Part shown: positions 17,445-26,347 of the stretch, piece by piece
Position numbering within the stretch: the stretch's first letter is position 1
Layout of the letters: each line of letters starts with the position of its first letter
From: an uncultured Actinomycetes bacterium
Lineage (GTDB): Bacteria > Actinomycetota > Actinomycetes > Mycobacteriales > Nakamurellaceae
Assembly: GCA_937926105.1 (NCBI GenBank)
Contig: CALANS010000064.1
Coordinates: forward strand, 1 to 64,000
Direction: 5' to 3'
Length of the DNA: 64,000 bases
The notes under the pieces: generated by a model
What the model was told of the DNA's origin: nothing
The model's database searches: none
The model's input: the letters and a program-made list of their open reading frames with translations, nothing else
Made by a program: the position numbers and the translations under genes

Positions 17445-17697
17445 CGCACCCGGTCACCGCCCGGGACGTCCCGCCCAGCGGGTCCCCCCGGGGGCCAACC
17501 AGCCCCGCCCCGGCGTCCCGACGGGGCCCTTCCGAAGGCCGAGGATCCTCGTGTCGCCGTCCCATGAGGTGGGACCGGCGTCTCACGACGACTTTGTGCC
17601 TGTGTTCACAAGTGGCTAAGGTCGTGCCTATCGGCGGCGCGCACGAGCCGGTCGCCGACACGCTAGCGGGGCGACCCGCCGGACCTTTCGTCAGTAG
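17445..17697. other. Intergenic region before rex
   Basis: No gene is visible in these 253 bases. They hold several GC-rich dyads just after the glutaredoxin-like gene (around 17485-17560) that could terminate its transcript. The probable Rex operator at 17594-17611 follows. Confidence 0.5.
17594..17611. promoter_or_regulatory. Probable Rex operator upstream of rex-hemD
   Basis: TTGTGCC-TGTG-TTCACAA has two inverted 7-base half-sites spaced by four bases, the geometry of the Rex site TTGTGAA-N4-TTCACAA. The right half matches 7 of 7 and the left half 5 of 7. It lies 87 bases before the rex start, so rex probably regulates itself and hemD according to NADH/NAD+. Confidence 0.8.
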
Positions 17698-18426
17698 GTG
17701 AGCGCAACGGTGTCTCCGAACGCCGCCCCGGGCCGCCCCGGTCCCGCGCTGCGCGCCATCCCCGAGGCCACGGTGGCTCGGCTGGCCGGATACCTGCGCG
17801 TGCTGTCCGGCTCCGACGCCGCGTCTGCGAGCCCCGCCGGCGCAACTGGGCCCGAGAGCACCATCTCATCGGAGGAACTCGCCGCGCTGGCCGGGGTCAA
17901 CCCCGCCAAGCTGCGCAAGGACCTGTCCTACCTCGGCTCGCACGGCACTCGCGGCGTCGGCTACGACGTGGCCACCCTGCTGGACGCGCTGGAGCGCACC
18001 CTCGGGGCGCACGAGATCAACCCGGTGGCCCTGGTCGGGGTCGGGCACCTGGGCAGCGCGCTGGCGGGCTACGCCGGATTCCCGTTGCGCGGCTTTCCGA
18101 TCCGGGTGCTGCTGGACGCCGATCCGGCCAAGATCGGCAGCACAGTTGCCGGGGTGTCGGTATCCGACATTGCCGATGCCGGCCCGGTCTGCCGGGCCGC
18201 CGGAGTGACGATCGGAGTGATCGCCACTCCGGAGGCAGCCGCCCAGTTGGTCGCCGACGCCTTGGTTGCGGCCGGGGTGCGCTCCATCCTGAACTTCGCA
18301 CCGGGACGACTGGTGCTTGCCGACGATGTCGAGGTGCGGCGCATGGACCTCGCATTGGAACTGCAGATGCTGGCCTTCCACGAATCCCGTCGTGGCGGGC
18401 CCCCGGCCCATCTGGAGGCGCTGTGA
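17698..18426 (+). CDS. rex: Redox-sensing transcriptional repressor Rex
   Basis: This 242-residue protein has both Rex domains. The winged helix spans about residues 17-90 (IPEATVARLAGYLRVLS, then EELAALAGVNPAKLRKDLSY, then GTRGVGYDV). The Rossmann fold follows with the NAD(H) loop VALVGVGHLGSALAGY, and a C-terminal swapped helix (DLALELQMLAFHE) forms the dimer. Rex releases DNA when NADH is high and represses respiratory genes when NAD+ is high. GTG 17698 is assigned as start, although its ribosome site is weak. Its GTGA overlap with the hemD frame and a matching operator 87 bases upstream support an autoregulated rex-hemD unit. A second operator at 46969 points to the nuo operon. Confidence 0.93.
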   Translation: MSATVSPNAAPGRPGPALRAIPEATVARLAGYLRVLSGSDAASASPAGATGPESTISSEELAALAGVNPAKLRKDLSYLGSHGTRGVGYDVATLLDALERTLGAHEINPVALVGVGHLGSALAGYAGFPLRGFPIRVLLDADPAKIGSTVAGVSVSDIADAGPVCRAAGVTIGVIATPEAAAQLVADALVAAGVRSILNFAPGRLVLADDVEVRRMDLALELQMLAFHESRRGGPPAHLEAL

Positions 18427-18548
18427 CGACAGGAACGATCAACCCGGCCGATCTCGCGAAGGCCGGAGCCGACGGCACGGCCGGCGCCCGGCGGGACAGT
18501 ACCGCCCGCGCCGCACGAGCCGCGTCCATTCAACCGAAGGAGCAGGGC

Positions 18549-20078
18549 ATGAGCAGCGCCGTCCGCATCGGCCGGATCGCCTTCGTCGGTGCCGGGCCAG
18601 GTGACCCGGGGTTGCTGACGGTGCACGCCGCCGACACGTTGCGCCGCGCCGCGCTGCTGGTGACCGACCCCGACGTGCCGTCGGCGATCACCGAACTGGC
18701 CGGCTGCGCCGAGGTGCGGCACGCTGTTGGCGATCCCGGCCAGGTGGCCGAGTCGCTGGTCGCGGCCGCTCAGGACGGCGGGCCGGTGGTGCGACTGGTC
18801 GCCGGGGACGTGCTCACCGCCGACCCGGTCGTCACCGAGATCCAGGCCGTCGCGGCCAGCGAGGTGCCCTTCGACGTGGTTCCGGGTCTGCCGGCCGCCA
18901 CCGCCGCGGCCGCCTACGCCGGAATCCCGGTCGGGTCCGTGCACACGGTGGCCGACGTGCGCGCCGCCGCCGACCAGTCCGCCTGGTCGAGGTTGGCAGG
19001 TGCGCCAGGCACGCTGCTGCTGCAGGCCGCCTCCGGCCACCTGGCCGACACCGCCGCCGCGCTCGCCGAGGCGGGGATCGCCCCCGCCACGCCGGCCTGC
19101 GTCACCGCCGGCGCCACGTTGCCCACCCAGCGCACGGTGGAGGGCACCGTCGCCACCCTGGATGCCATCGGCCGGGAGTTGACCGGCCCGCTGGTGGTGA
19201 CCGTTGGCGCTCGGGTCTCACAGCGAGAGTCGTTGTCCTGGTGGGAGTCTCGTTCGCTATATGGCTGGCGCGTGCTGGTGCCGCAGACCCGTGACCGGGA
19301 TCAGGACATGCTGATCCGGCTGCGCACCCATGGCGCTATCCCGGAGACGGTGCGCACCGTCGCCGTCGAGCCGCCGCGCAGCCCCGCCCAGATGGAGCGT
19401 GCCGTCAAGGGGCTGGTGGACGGCCGCTACCAGTGGCTGGTGTTCACCTCGATGAATGCGGTCCGGGCGATCTGGGAGAAGTTCACCGAGTTTGGCCTGG
19501 ACGCCCGGGCGTTCTCCGGGGTGAAGATCGCCTGCGTGGATCCGGCCACTGGCGCCGCGGTGCGCGGGCTGGGGATCGAGCCGGACCTGGTCTCCGGGCA
19601 CCCGCAGTCGTCGGCCGGGCTGCTGGACGACTTCCCGGAGTTCGACGACGTCTTCGACCCGGTGGACCGGGTGTTGCTACCTCGCGCCGACATCGCCACC
19701 GAGACGCTGGCCGCCGGGTTGTCCGAGCGGGGTTGGGAGGTGGACGACGTGACCGCCTACCGCACCGTGCGTGCCTCGCCGCCCGCGGCGCCGATCCGGG
19801 AGGCCATCAAGACCGGCGGGTTCGACGCGGTTTGCTTCACATCGGCGTCCACGGTGCGCAACCTGGTGGGCATCGCCGGTAAGCCGCATGCGCGGACCAT
19901 CGTGGCCTGCCTGGGGCCGAAGACCGCCGAGACCGCGCGGGAGTTCGGGCTGCGGGTGGACGTGCTGCCCGAGCAGCCCGAGATCGTTCAACTGGTCGAG
20001 GGCCTGGCCCGGCACGCCACCCGGCTGCGCGCGGAGGGCGCGCTGCCGCCACCGCGCAAGTCGCCCCGGCGCAAGTAG
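18549..20078 (+). CDS. hemD: Uroporphyrinogen-III synthase fused to a uroporphyrinogen methyltransferase-like domain
   Basis: The N-terminal half is a SAM-dependent tetrapyrrole methyltransferase domain ([20 protein letters not shown], then [18 protein letters not shown]). The usual GGDP loop is VRLVAGDVL here, a variant I recall from mycobacterial HemD, so methylation activity is uncertain. The C-terminal half, from about residue 240, is uroporphyrinogen-III synthase ([19 protein letters not shown], then [15 protein letters not shown], then [16 protein letters not shown]), which closes hydroxymethylbilane to uroporphyrinogen III. ATG 18549 is preferred (AAGGAG 7 bases upstream, 509 residues). 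An in-frame GTG at 18423 overlaps the rex stop and would add 42 residues. hemA, hemC and hemB, usual neighbours in actinobacteria, are absent here. Confidence 0.9.
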   Translation: MSSAVRIGRIAFVGAGPGDPGLLTVHAADTLRRAALLVTDPDVPSAITELAGCAEVRHAVGDPGQVAESLVAAAQDGGPVVRLVAGDVLTADPVVTEIQAVAASEVPFDVVPGLPAATAAAAYAGIPVGSVHTVADVRAAADQSAWSRLAGAPGTLLLQAASGHLADTAAALAEAGIAPATPACVTAGATLPTQRTVEGTVATLDAIGRELTGPLVVTVGARVSQRESLSWWESRSLYGWRVLVPQTRDRDQDMLIRLRTHGAIPETVRTVAVEPPRSPAQMERAVKGLVDGRYQWLVFTSMNAVRAIWEKFTEFGLDARAFSGVKIACVDPATGAAVRGLGIEPDLVSGHPQSSAGLLDDFPEFDDVFDPVDRVLLPRADIATETLAAGLSERGWEVDDVTAYRTVRASPPAAPIREAIKTGGFDAVCFTSASTVRNLVGIAGKPHARTIVACLGPKTAETAREFGLRVDVLPEQPEIVQLVEGLARHATRLRAEGALPPPRKSPRRK

Positions 20079-20161
20079 TCACGACGCAAGTAGCGCATCC
20101 GGTCGAATCGGTGTGGCCGATGTGCCGCGCCGGCTCGCCCGGAGCGGATACCGTTGCGCGC

Positions 20162-20911
20162 ATGACGACACCCCAGAACCCGGGCGACCCCTGGTCCGGG
20201 CAGCAGCCGGCATCCCCGCAGCAGGGCTATCCGTACCAGGGCCAGCAGGCCGGGTACCCCCAGCAGGCCGGGTACCCCCAGCAGGGCCAGCAGCCCGGCT
20301 ATCCGCAGGCCGGGTACCCGCAGCAGGCCTACCAGCAGCCGGGCTACCCCGGGCAGCCCGCGGGCTATGGCATGCCCGCCTACCCTGGTGGGCCGATGCC
20401 CGGCTACCGGCCCGACCCCGGCCCCGCCCCGGCCCGGCCGACGACCGTGGTCGCCGCGTTCTGGCTGTGGATCGCCGCGGCCGCGGTGGCCCTGGTCAGC
20501 GGCATCCTGGTGTTCACCAGCGACATCTGGGCCGACGCCCTGGCCGCCGCCGGCTCGGCCAGCACCGTGTCCGGCGTGTCGCTGGACACCCTGATCACCA
20601 CCGCCAAGACCATCGCGATCGTCATGATGGTGATCTTCGTGGTGCTCTACGTGTTCTTCGCGCTCAAGATGTATGCCGGCCGGAACTGGGCGCGCGTGGT
20701 GCTGACCGTGCTGGCCGGGCTGAGCATCATCGGGGGGTTCTCGGCGCAGGCGGAGGTCACCTTCGACGGCACGGTGTATGCGGTGGGCTCCAGCGAGGCG
20801 TTGCGCTGGGTGCAGGTCGGGCTGGCGGTCGTCGGGCTCATCCTGGTCTGGCTCACGCCCTCGAATGCCTACTTCACCGCCATGAAGAACCGTCGGATGT
20901 ACGTGCGCTGA
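20162..20911 (+). CDS. Four-helix membrane protein with Gly/Tyr/Pro/Gln-rich N-terminal repeats
   Basis: This 249-residue protein starts at ATG 20162. Residues 1-85 are cytosolic-type low complexity, built from GYPQQ-like units repeated about ten times and followed by Pro/Gly-rich sequence. Residues 90-245 hold four membrane segments ([68 protein letters not shown]). Proteins of this layout are common and uncharacterised in actinobacteria; the Q/Y/P repeats may bind partners or condense. It lies 83 bases after hemD and is followed by two more membrane proteins, so the three may form one unit. Confidence 0.8.
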   Translation: MTTPQNPGDPWSGQQPASPQQGYPYQGQQAGYPQQAGYPQQGQQPGYPQAGYPQQAYQQPGYPGQPAGYGMPAYPGGPMPGYRPDPGPAPARPTTVVAAFWLWIAAAAVALVSGILVFTSDIWADALAAAGSASTVSGVSLDTLITTAKTIAIVMMVIFVVLYVFFALKMYAGRNWARVVLTVLAGLSIIGGFSAQAEVTFDGTVYAVGSSEALRWVQVGLAVVGLILVWLTPSNAYFTAMKNRRMYVR

Positions 20912-20978
20912 CCATCGCTGCAGTACCCGGCATCGCGCCGAGGCGAGTCGGCGTCCGGTCACCCGGTAGGTTCTAGGG

Positions 20979-21614
20979 GTGACGAGTTCCAACGACCGAC
21001 CCGCCGCCCGTCGGGGGTTCCTCGCCTCGCTGTCCGCCGCGCTCACCCCGCAGCCGCTGCCGGAGGACGACACCGGGCCGCTGACGGCCCCCCGGGGTGT
21101 GCTGGTGGCGGTGGTGCTGTCGATCATCGCGGGCGCCATGTACCTGTTCAGCGGCGGGGTGAGCGTGGTCGGCGTCGACCAGATGATGAAGAACGCACGC
21201 ACCGACTACACCGCCCAGGTGTCGGAGTGCACCAACAACTACGGCGGCATCGGTACCACCGCGATCACGGCCCCGAGCCCGACCGGCGTCGAGGCGACCT
21301 GCCAGCGGCTGACCGTGGTGGGCGACAGCGACTGGGACGCCTACCGCACCGCCAGCATCGTGGTGGCGGTGGCGTTTATGGTGCTGGGTGCGCTGCTGGT
21401 GCTGGGCGGCTGGTTCCTGCGTGCCGGTCGTGCCTGGGCGCGCCGCACCGTGGTGGGGGTGGTCATCATCACCGTGCTGGCAGCGCTCCTGCTGAGCATG
21501 TCCACCCCGTTCATCCTGGCCGCGACGCTGCTCGCGATGGTCGCGGTGGTGCTGTGCTACCTGGCCTCCGGGGCGACGTACTTCCTACGGGTCAAGGCGC
21601 GCAGGCACGCATGA
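20979..21614 (+). CDS. Hypothetical four-helix membrane protein
   Basis: This 211-residue protein starts at GTG 20979. It has a polar basic N-terminus, a first membrane segment (GVLVAVVLSIIAGAMYLF), and an outside loop with two cysteines (SECTNNYG and ATCQRL) that may form a disulfide. Three further segments follow (ASIVVAVAFMVLGALLVLGG, VVGVVIITVLAALLLSM, ILAATLLAMVAVVLCYLA), and the end is a basic tail. I do not recognise a family. It shares its orientation and general shape with the preceding four-helix protein. Confidence 0.75.
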   Translation: MTSSNDRPAARRGFLASLSAALTPQPLPEDDTGPLTAPRGVLVAVVLSIIAGAMYLFSGGVSVVGVDQMMKNARTDYTAQVSECTNNYGGIGTTAITAPSPTGVEATCQRLTVVGDSDWDAYRTASIVVAVAFMVLGALLVLGGWFLRAGRAWARRTVVGVVIITVLAALLLSMSTPFILAATLLAMVAVVLCYLASGATYFLRVKARRHA

Positions 21615-21659
21615 CGCGACGCGGGCACCGGTGAACGAGCCGAAGGGCGGGACGCATCG

Positions 21660-22031
21660 GTGAGCCCGCACCCAACGGCCGGGCAGCCGGTCGAGGCGTC
21701 GTCTGTGCCGTGGCGGGGCGCGCTGCTGGCCCATCGCGGTCTGCGGACCGGGCTCGCGGTGCGGGCCGGTCTCGCATTGGCCGGCGCTGCGGTGCTGCTG
21801 GTCGGCGGGATCTGGATGGCCCGCTCCGCGATCGTGGACCATGTGTTCCCGCCCGTCGTCGCGGCCGACTCCCGCACTGTCATCACCTCCTACTCCGGCC
21901 CCTGGCTGGCCGGTGCGATCGGGGTCGGGGCGGTGGCCGGACTGTTGCTGGTGGTAGCCGTCACAGACCTGTGGCGCCGTCGACTGATCGGCCGCGATCT
22001 GCGCACGTCAACGGCGGTGTCGGCGGGCTGA
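21660..22031 (+). CDS. Small two-helix membrane protein
   Basis: This 123-residue protein starts at GTG 21660. It has two membrane segments (LAVRAGLALAGAAVLLVGGIW and WLAGAIGVGAVAGLLLVVAV) joined by an outside loop of about 30 residues, with short basic tails inside. No family is recognised. The spacing to its neighbours (45 bases before, 75 after) suggests it belongs to the same transcription unit as the genes around it. Confidence 0.65.
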   Translation: MSPHPTAGQPVEASSVPWRGALLAHRGLRTGLAVRAGLALAGAAVLLVGGIWMARSAIVDHVFPPVVAADSRTVITSYSGPWLAGAIGVGAVAGLLLVVAVTDLWRRRLIGRDLRTSTAVSAG

Positions 22032-22106
22032 CCCGGCGGCCGCCAACTGGCCCGGCACCCGGAGCCCGCGCGACCATGCGCGGACCTCACAACCTCACCT
22101 GGGACA

Positions 22107-22844
22107 ATGGTCCACGTGCCCGCCGCTGTGTCTCCCGCCCAGCCCGACGCGGGTGGCCCCGCTGCCGCCCCTGTTCGGGCGGTGGTGCACCTGCTGCGGC
22201 ATGGGCTGGTGGAAAACCCGGACGGGGTGCTGTACGGCCGGTTGCCGGACTTTCACCTGTCCACCGTCGGCAAGGCGATGGCCGAGCGGATCGCCGATCA
22301 CCTGGCGGGCGCCGACATCGGCTACCTGGCGGCGTCCCCGCTGGAACGTGCCGCCGAGACCGCTGCGCCGCTCGCCGCGACGCTCCGGATGGCCGTCGTC
22401 ACCGATATCCGGTTGATCGAACCCACCAATGTCTTCGAGGGCACCCGGTTCTCCGTGGGTGACGGGGTACTGCGCCGGCCCGCGCACTGGCGGCAGGTGC
22501 GCAATCCGTTCACCCCGTCCTGGGGCGAGCCCTACCTGCAGATCGCACACCGGATGCTCGGGGCCGCCTATGCGGCGGTGACGGTGCTCACCGAGCGGGC
22601 GGGCGCCGGAGCGGACGGCCGTGAAGCGGTGCTGGTCAGCCACCAACTGCCGATCTGGACCCTGCGGCGATACCTGGAGGGGAGGCGGCTGTGGCACAAC
22701 CCCTCCCGCCGGCAGTGCGCGCTGGCATCCCTGACATCTCTGACCTTCGTCGACGGGGTGTTCACCGGGTTGCGCTACACCGAGCCGGCCGCCGACCTGG
22801 TGCCGGCCACGGCATCCGCAGCGTCCGGGTCGACCGGCGCATGA
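22107..22844 (+). CDS. Histidine phosphatase superfamily protein (phosphoglycerate mutase-like)
   Basis: This 245-residue protein has the catalytic LLRHGLVENPDG loop (phosphoacceptor histidine) near residue 30, GRLPDFHLSTVGKAMAERIA, an arginine in ASPLERAAETAAPLA, and the second histidine in VLVSHQLPIW. The residues needed for phosphoryl transfer are present; the substrate is unknown. A phosphatase of this type precedes the tlpA/ccdA/resB/ccsA genes in mycobacteria as well (recalled Rv0525). Its stop overlaps the resA start (ATGA), so it is translated with the cytochrome c assembly genes. Confidence 0.88.
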   Translation: MVHVPAAVSPAQPDAGGPAAAPVRAVVHLLRHGLVENPDGVLYGRLPDFHLSTVGKAMAERIADHLAGADIGYLAASPLERAAETAAPLAATLRMAVVTDIRLIEPTNVFEGTRFSVGDGVLRRPAHWRQVRNPFTPSWGEPYLQIAHRMLGAAYAAVTVLTERAGAGADGREAVLVSHQLPIWTLRRYLEGRRLWHNPSRRQCALASLTSLTFVDGVFTGLRYTEPAADLVPATASAASGSTGA

Positions 22845-23479
22845 GGTCCCGCCGGAGGCTCGCCAGCGCGATAGCCGGGATGCTGGCCCCAGTGCTGGCC
22901 GCAGTGCTGGCCCTGGGTGCGCTGGCCGGCTGCTCCACCGGTGACGACGCCGCGGTGTGGGGTGGCTCGTTCACGTTCGTCTCGCCCGGCGGCAAGCAAG
23001 AGATGTCCTACCCGCCGGCCGAGCGCGGCACCGTGGGCTCGCTGTCCGGCCCGAACCTGATGACCGACCAGACGATCGCACTGGACGACTACGCCAACAA
23101 GGTGGTGGTGATCAACTTCTGGGGGTCCTGGTGTGCGCCGTGCCGGGAGGAGCAGCCCGGGCTGAACCTGATCGCCACCCAGCTCGCCGATCAGGGCGTG
23201 CAGTTCCTCGGCGTCGACCTGGAGAAGGGCCAGGGTCAAAGCGCCGGGCAGGACTTTCACCGCAACTTCAAGGTGCCCTACCCGTCGATCTACGACCCGA
23301 TGATGCGCACCATCCTGTCGCTGCGCGGCTATCCCGCCACGGCGATCCCGTCCATGGTGGTGCTGGACCGGCAGCATCGGGTGGCGCAGATCTGGCTGGC
23401 CTCGGCGACCGTGCCGATGGGTGCCATCAAGTCCACCATCGCGGACATCGCAGCCGAACCAGCTGATGGCGGGGCGTAG
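22841..23479 (+). CDS. resA: Thiol-disulfide oxidoreductase lipoprotein of cytochrome c assembly (ResA/TlpA-like)
   Basis: This 212-residue protein starts at ATG 22841, which overlaps the previous stop. It has a lipoprotein signal (hydrophobic stretch ending LAGC, lipidated Cys near residue 28). The extracytoplasmic thioredoxin domain has VVVINFWGSWCAPCREEQPG, with the C-A-P-C active site, and the cis-proline segment YPATAIPSMVVLD. In System II it reduces the heme-binding cysteines of apocytochrome c using electrons from CcdA. It is followed directly by ccdA, resB and ccsB, and all four genes overlap or nearly overlap. Confidence 0.92.
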   Translation: MRSRRRLASAIAGMLAPVLAAVLALGALAGCSTGDDAAVWGGSFTFVSPGGKQEMSYPPAERGTVGSLSGPNLMTDQTIALDDYANKVVVINFWGSWCAPCREEQPGLNLIATQLADQGVQFLGVDLEKGQGQSAGQDFHRNFKVPYPSIYDPMMRTILSLRGYPATAIPSMVVLDRQHRVAQIWLASATVPMGAIKSTIADIAAEPADGGA

Positions 23480-24408
23480 TGAGCGCGATGATGCTCGCAC
23501 CGGCACTGGCCTCCGGTGGGGTGACCGACACGGTGATCTCCGGGCCGTTCCTGCTGGCGGGGCTGCTGGCGATCGCCGCCGGGGTCGTCTCGTTCGCCTC
23601 GCCGTGCGTGGTGCCGCTGGTGCCGGGTTACCTGTCGTATCTGGCGGGGCTGGTCGGCGCCGAGGCCGCCGGTGGGTCCGGTGCCGGCACGCCCGGCGTC
23701 GGGTCCGGCGCTGGTTCCGGGCTGCCCGCCCCGGGCTCGGGGGCCGCCGGTGCGGCCCTCGCGACCCGATCCCGGGTCCGCTGGCGTGCCGTGGGCGCGA
23801 CCGGCCTGTTCGTGGCCGGCTTCTCGCTGGTGTTCCTGGCCGAGAGCGCGCTGGCCCTGGGCGTGTACACGACGCTGATCCGCAACCAGGAGCTGCTGAT
23901 GCGGGTCTCCGGCGTCATCGCCATCGTGATGGGCTTGGTACTGGCCGGGGCCGTGCCACTGCTGCAGCGCGAGTGGCGTTTCCACCTGCGTCCGGGCGGC
24001 GCGGCGGCTCGATCCGGCGGAACCGGTTCGGGCCGGTCCGGGGCCGGCAAACGCAGCCGGATCTGGGGTGCCCCGGTGCTCGGAGCGGCATTTGGCACCG
24101 GCTGGCTGGCCTGCACCAGCCCGACCCTCGCCGGCATCTTGGCGCTGTCCTCGGCGACCGAGTGGAACGGCAACGCGGTGCGTGGCCTGCTGCTGGTGCT
24201 GCTGTACTGCGCGGGCCTGGGAGTGCCGTTCGTGATGCTGGCCATCGGATTCGGCTGGGCCGGTACGGCGCTGGCCTTCCTGCGCCGGCACGCCCGCGGC
24301 ATCCAGCTCGGCGGCGCCGCGGTGCTGATGTTGATCGGCGTGTTGATGGTCACCGGCGCCTGGGGTGCCGTGCTATCCCGGCTGCAGGGTGCGGCGGTGC
24401 TGCTGTGA
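23479..24408 (+). CDS. ccdA: Cytochrome c biogenesis thiol transporter CcdA
   Basis: This 309-residue integral membrane protein of the DsbD/CcdA family starts at GTG 23479, sharing one base with the resA stop. It has six membrane segments. The conserved cysteines lie in SPCVVPLVPGYLSY (segment 1) and GTGWLACTSPTLAGIL (segment 4); they shuttle reducing power from cytosolic thioredoxin to ResA. Two Gly/Ala/Ser-rich loops, at about residues 60-100 and 165-195, lengthen it beyond the usual 240-260 residues. It is followed by a REP-like hairpin and then resB. Confidence 0.93.
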   Translation: MSAMMLAPALASGGVTDTVISGPFLLAGLLAIAAGVVSFASPCVVPLVPGYLSYLAGLVGAEAAGGSGAGTPGVGSGAGSGLPAPGSGAAGAALATRSRVRWRAVGATGLFVAGFSLVFLAESALALGVYTTLIRNQELLMRVSGVIAIVMGLVLAGAVPLLQREWRFHLRPGGAAARSGGTGSGRSGAGKRSRIWGAPVLGAAFGTGWLACTSPTLAGILALSSATEWNGNAVRGLLLVLLYCAGLGVPFVMLAIGFGWAGTALAFLRRHARGIQLGGAAVLMLIGVLMVTGAWGAVLSRLQGAAVLL

Positions 24409-24424
24409 GTGACGCCGGAGCGGG

Positions 24425-24490
24425 CGTGGCCCGTCGCCACGGAGTGGCAGGGCCCGGCTGCGGAGCGTGGAGCGAACGATCGGGCACTGT
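24425..24490. repeat. REP-like short dispersed repeat, copy 1
   Basis: The core CCGTCGCCACG-G-AGTGGCAGG at 24431-24451 can fold with GCCAC/GTGGC pairing. It matches 20 of 21 bases of a second copy at 46822-46842. Similarity continues into flanking sequence ending GCGAACGATCGGGCACTG here and GCGAACAATCCGGCACCG there. It lies in the ccdA-resB gap. Confidence 0.7.
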
Positions 24491-24505
24491 GACGGGAGGT
24501 CGCTG

Positions 24506-26347
24506 ATGCCGCCGCGCGATTCGGTGCGCCGGCGTACCGAGGCCCGGCTAGCGGGCAGCGGTGACGCCGATGACGGGGAGGCCCGCGCGACCGCGCCGCA
24601 GGGGCCGCGCCACCGGCTGATCGGGTTCGGTCGCGGCATCTGGCGGCAGCTGACCAGCATGCGCACCGCGCTGATCCTGCTGTTCCTGCTGGCGCTGGCT
24701 TCGCTGCCGGGCGCGCTGCTGCCGCAATGGCACCTGAATCAGGCCAAGACGGCCCAGTACAAGCTCGATCACCCCACGCTGGGCCCGATCCTGGACAAGC
24801 TCGGCTTCTTCGACGTCTTCGCCTCGCCGTGGTATTCGGCGATCTACCTGCTGCTGGCGATCTCCCTGGTCGGTTGTCTGACGCCGCGCACCGTCGAGTT
24901 CGCCCGGCAGTGGCGGGCCAAGCCCGTGGCGACGCCGCGGAACCTGGCGCGGCTGCCGCACCACGCCACCGTCACCGTCGATGGCGACCCACACCAGGTC
25001 GCCAAGCGCATTCAGGACAGCCTGCGGCACCGGGGGATCGGCGGCTGGCGCAACACCGTCCGGGAGGAGACCGGCCAGGCGGGAACCGGCGGGTCGACAG
25101 CATCCCCAGCGGCCCCGGTCGTGGTCACGGTGTCCGCGGAGCGCGGCTACCTGCGTGAGGTCGGCAACCTGCTGTTCCACTTCTCGGTGCTCGGGCTGCT
25201 TGCCGCCATGGCCGTCGGCTCCCTGTTCGGCTACAGCGGCTCGTTGCTCGTCACCGCCGGAAACGGCTTCTGCTCCTCGGCACCGGTCAACTACGACAAC
25301 TTCCGCCCCGGACGGATGGTCGACGGCACCGACATGGCGCCGTTCTGCGTCGACGTCACCGCCTTTCATGCCGACTACACCGTGGACGGCATGGCCCGCT
25401 CGTTCGACGCCGAGCTGCGGGTGCAGTCCGGGTCCGACGTGGGCTCCTCCCGCTGGATCGACCATGTGCTGCACGTCAACGACCCGTTGCGGATCGCCGG
25501 CCAGCGGCTGTACCTGCTCGGCCACGGCTACGTCCCGGAGTTCAGCGTGCGCTACCCCGACGGGTCGGAACGCCGGTACTCGGCACCGTTCCAACCCACC
25601 GACTCGATGTTCACCTCGCAGGGCGTCGTGAAGATCACCGACCCGCCCGGCTACACCGGCGCGGCCGCCCGCACTCACCAGCTGGCGATCGTCGGGATCT
25701 TCGCCCCCAGCGGCGTGGTGAACGGCGGCGTGCTGAGTTCTGCATACCCCGACCTGCTGGCCCCGGCGGTCGCCGTCGAGGTGTACCAGGGGGACCTGGG
25801 GCTGGACAGCGGCCAGCCGCAGAACGTCTTCACGCTGGACAACGAGCAGGTGGACAAGGGCTTGCTCGTGTCGCAGGGGCGCGCCAACCTGACGGTCGGA
25901 CAGACCTTCAAGCTCGACGACGGCACCGTAATCACCTTCACCGGCGCGAATCAGTACGTGTCGCTGCAGACCTCCTACGATCCCGCTCAGGGGTGGGCGC
26001 TGGTCTTCGCGATCGCGCTGGTCGTCGGGCTGCTCGGCTCGCTGACCATCAAGCGTCGCCGGGTCTGGTACCGGGTCCGGGCCGCCGATCCCGCCGGGCC
26101 TACGCTGGGCGCGAACGGTACCGCCCACCCCCGCAGCGTCGTGCAGGTCGGCGGGCTGGCCCGGACCGATCAGGCCGGCTACGGCGCCGAGTTCGACTCG
26201 CTGGTCGCGTTAGCGGGTGCCGGCGCCGAGCAGCACGACGTCGCTGAGCATGTCGACGGCGCTGGCGGTGCCGGTGTCGGTGTCGGGGACAATGCACGAA
26301 GTGTCGACGCGGCCGGCATCGGGCCGGGGCGGACGAAGGGCGAGTGA
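24506..26347 (+). CDS. resB: Cytochrome c biogenesis protein ResB
   Basis: This 613-residue membrane protein starts at ATG 24506 (GGGAGG six bases upstream). It has two N-terminal membrane helices (TALILLFLLALASLPGALLP and YSAIYLLLAISLVGCL), a third near residue 230 (LLFHFSVLGLLAAMAVGSL), a large outside domain with conserved Arg/Asp segments, and a last helix (ALVFAIALVVGLLGSLTI). It partners CcsB in the System II heme lyase that attaches heme to apocytochrome c outside the membrane. The polar C-terminal tail of about 100 residues is low in complexity. It ends in a GTGA overlap with ccsB, which indicates co-translation. Confidence 0.93.
   Translation: MPPRDSVRRRTEARLAGSGDADDGEARATAPQGPRHRLIGFGRGIWRQLTSMRTALILLFLLALASLPGALLPQWHLNQAKTAQYKLDHPTLGPILDKLGFFDVFASPWYSAIYLLLAISLVGCLTPRTVEFARQWRAKPVATPRNLARLPHHATVTVDGDPHQVAKRIQDSLRHRGIGGWRNTVREETGQAGTGGSTASPAAPVVVTVSAERGYLREVGNLLFHFSVLGLLAAMAVGSLFGYSGSLLVTAGNGFCSSAPVNYDNFRPGRMVDGTDMAPFCVDVTAFHADYTVDGMARSFDAELRVQSGSDVGSSRWIDHVLHVNDPLRIAGQRLYLLGHGYVPEFSVRYPDGSERRYSAPFQPTDSMFTSQGVVKITDPPGYTGAAARTHQLAIVGIFAPSGVVNGGVLSSAYPDLLAPAVAVEVYQGDLGLDSGQPQNVFTLDNEQVDKGLLVSQGRANLTVGQTFKLDDGTVITFTGANQYVSLQTSYDPAQGWALVFAIALVVGLLGSLTIKRRRVWYRVRAADPAGPTLGANGTAHPRSVVQVGGLARTDQAGYGAEFDSLVALAGAGAEQHDVAEHVDGAGGAGVGVGDNARSVDAAGIGPGRTKGE

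Noticed and set aside
24548..26128. 526-codon minus-strand frame over resB
   Set aside because: ResB motifs and overlaps with neighbours fix the plus strand as coding.
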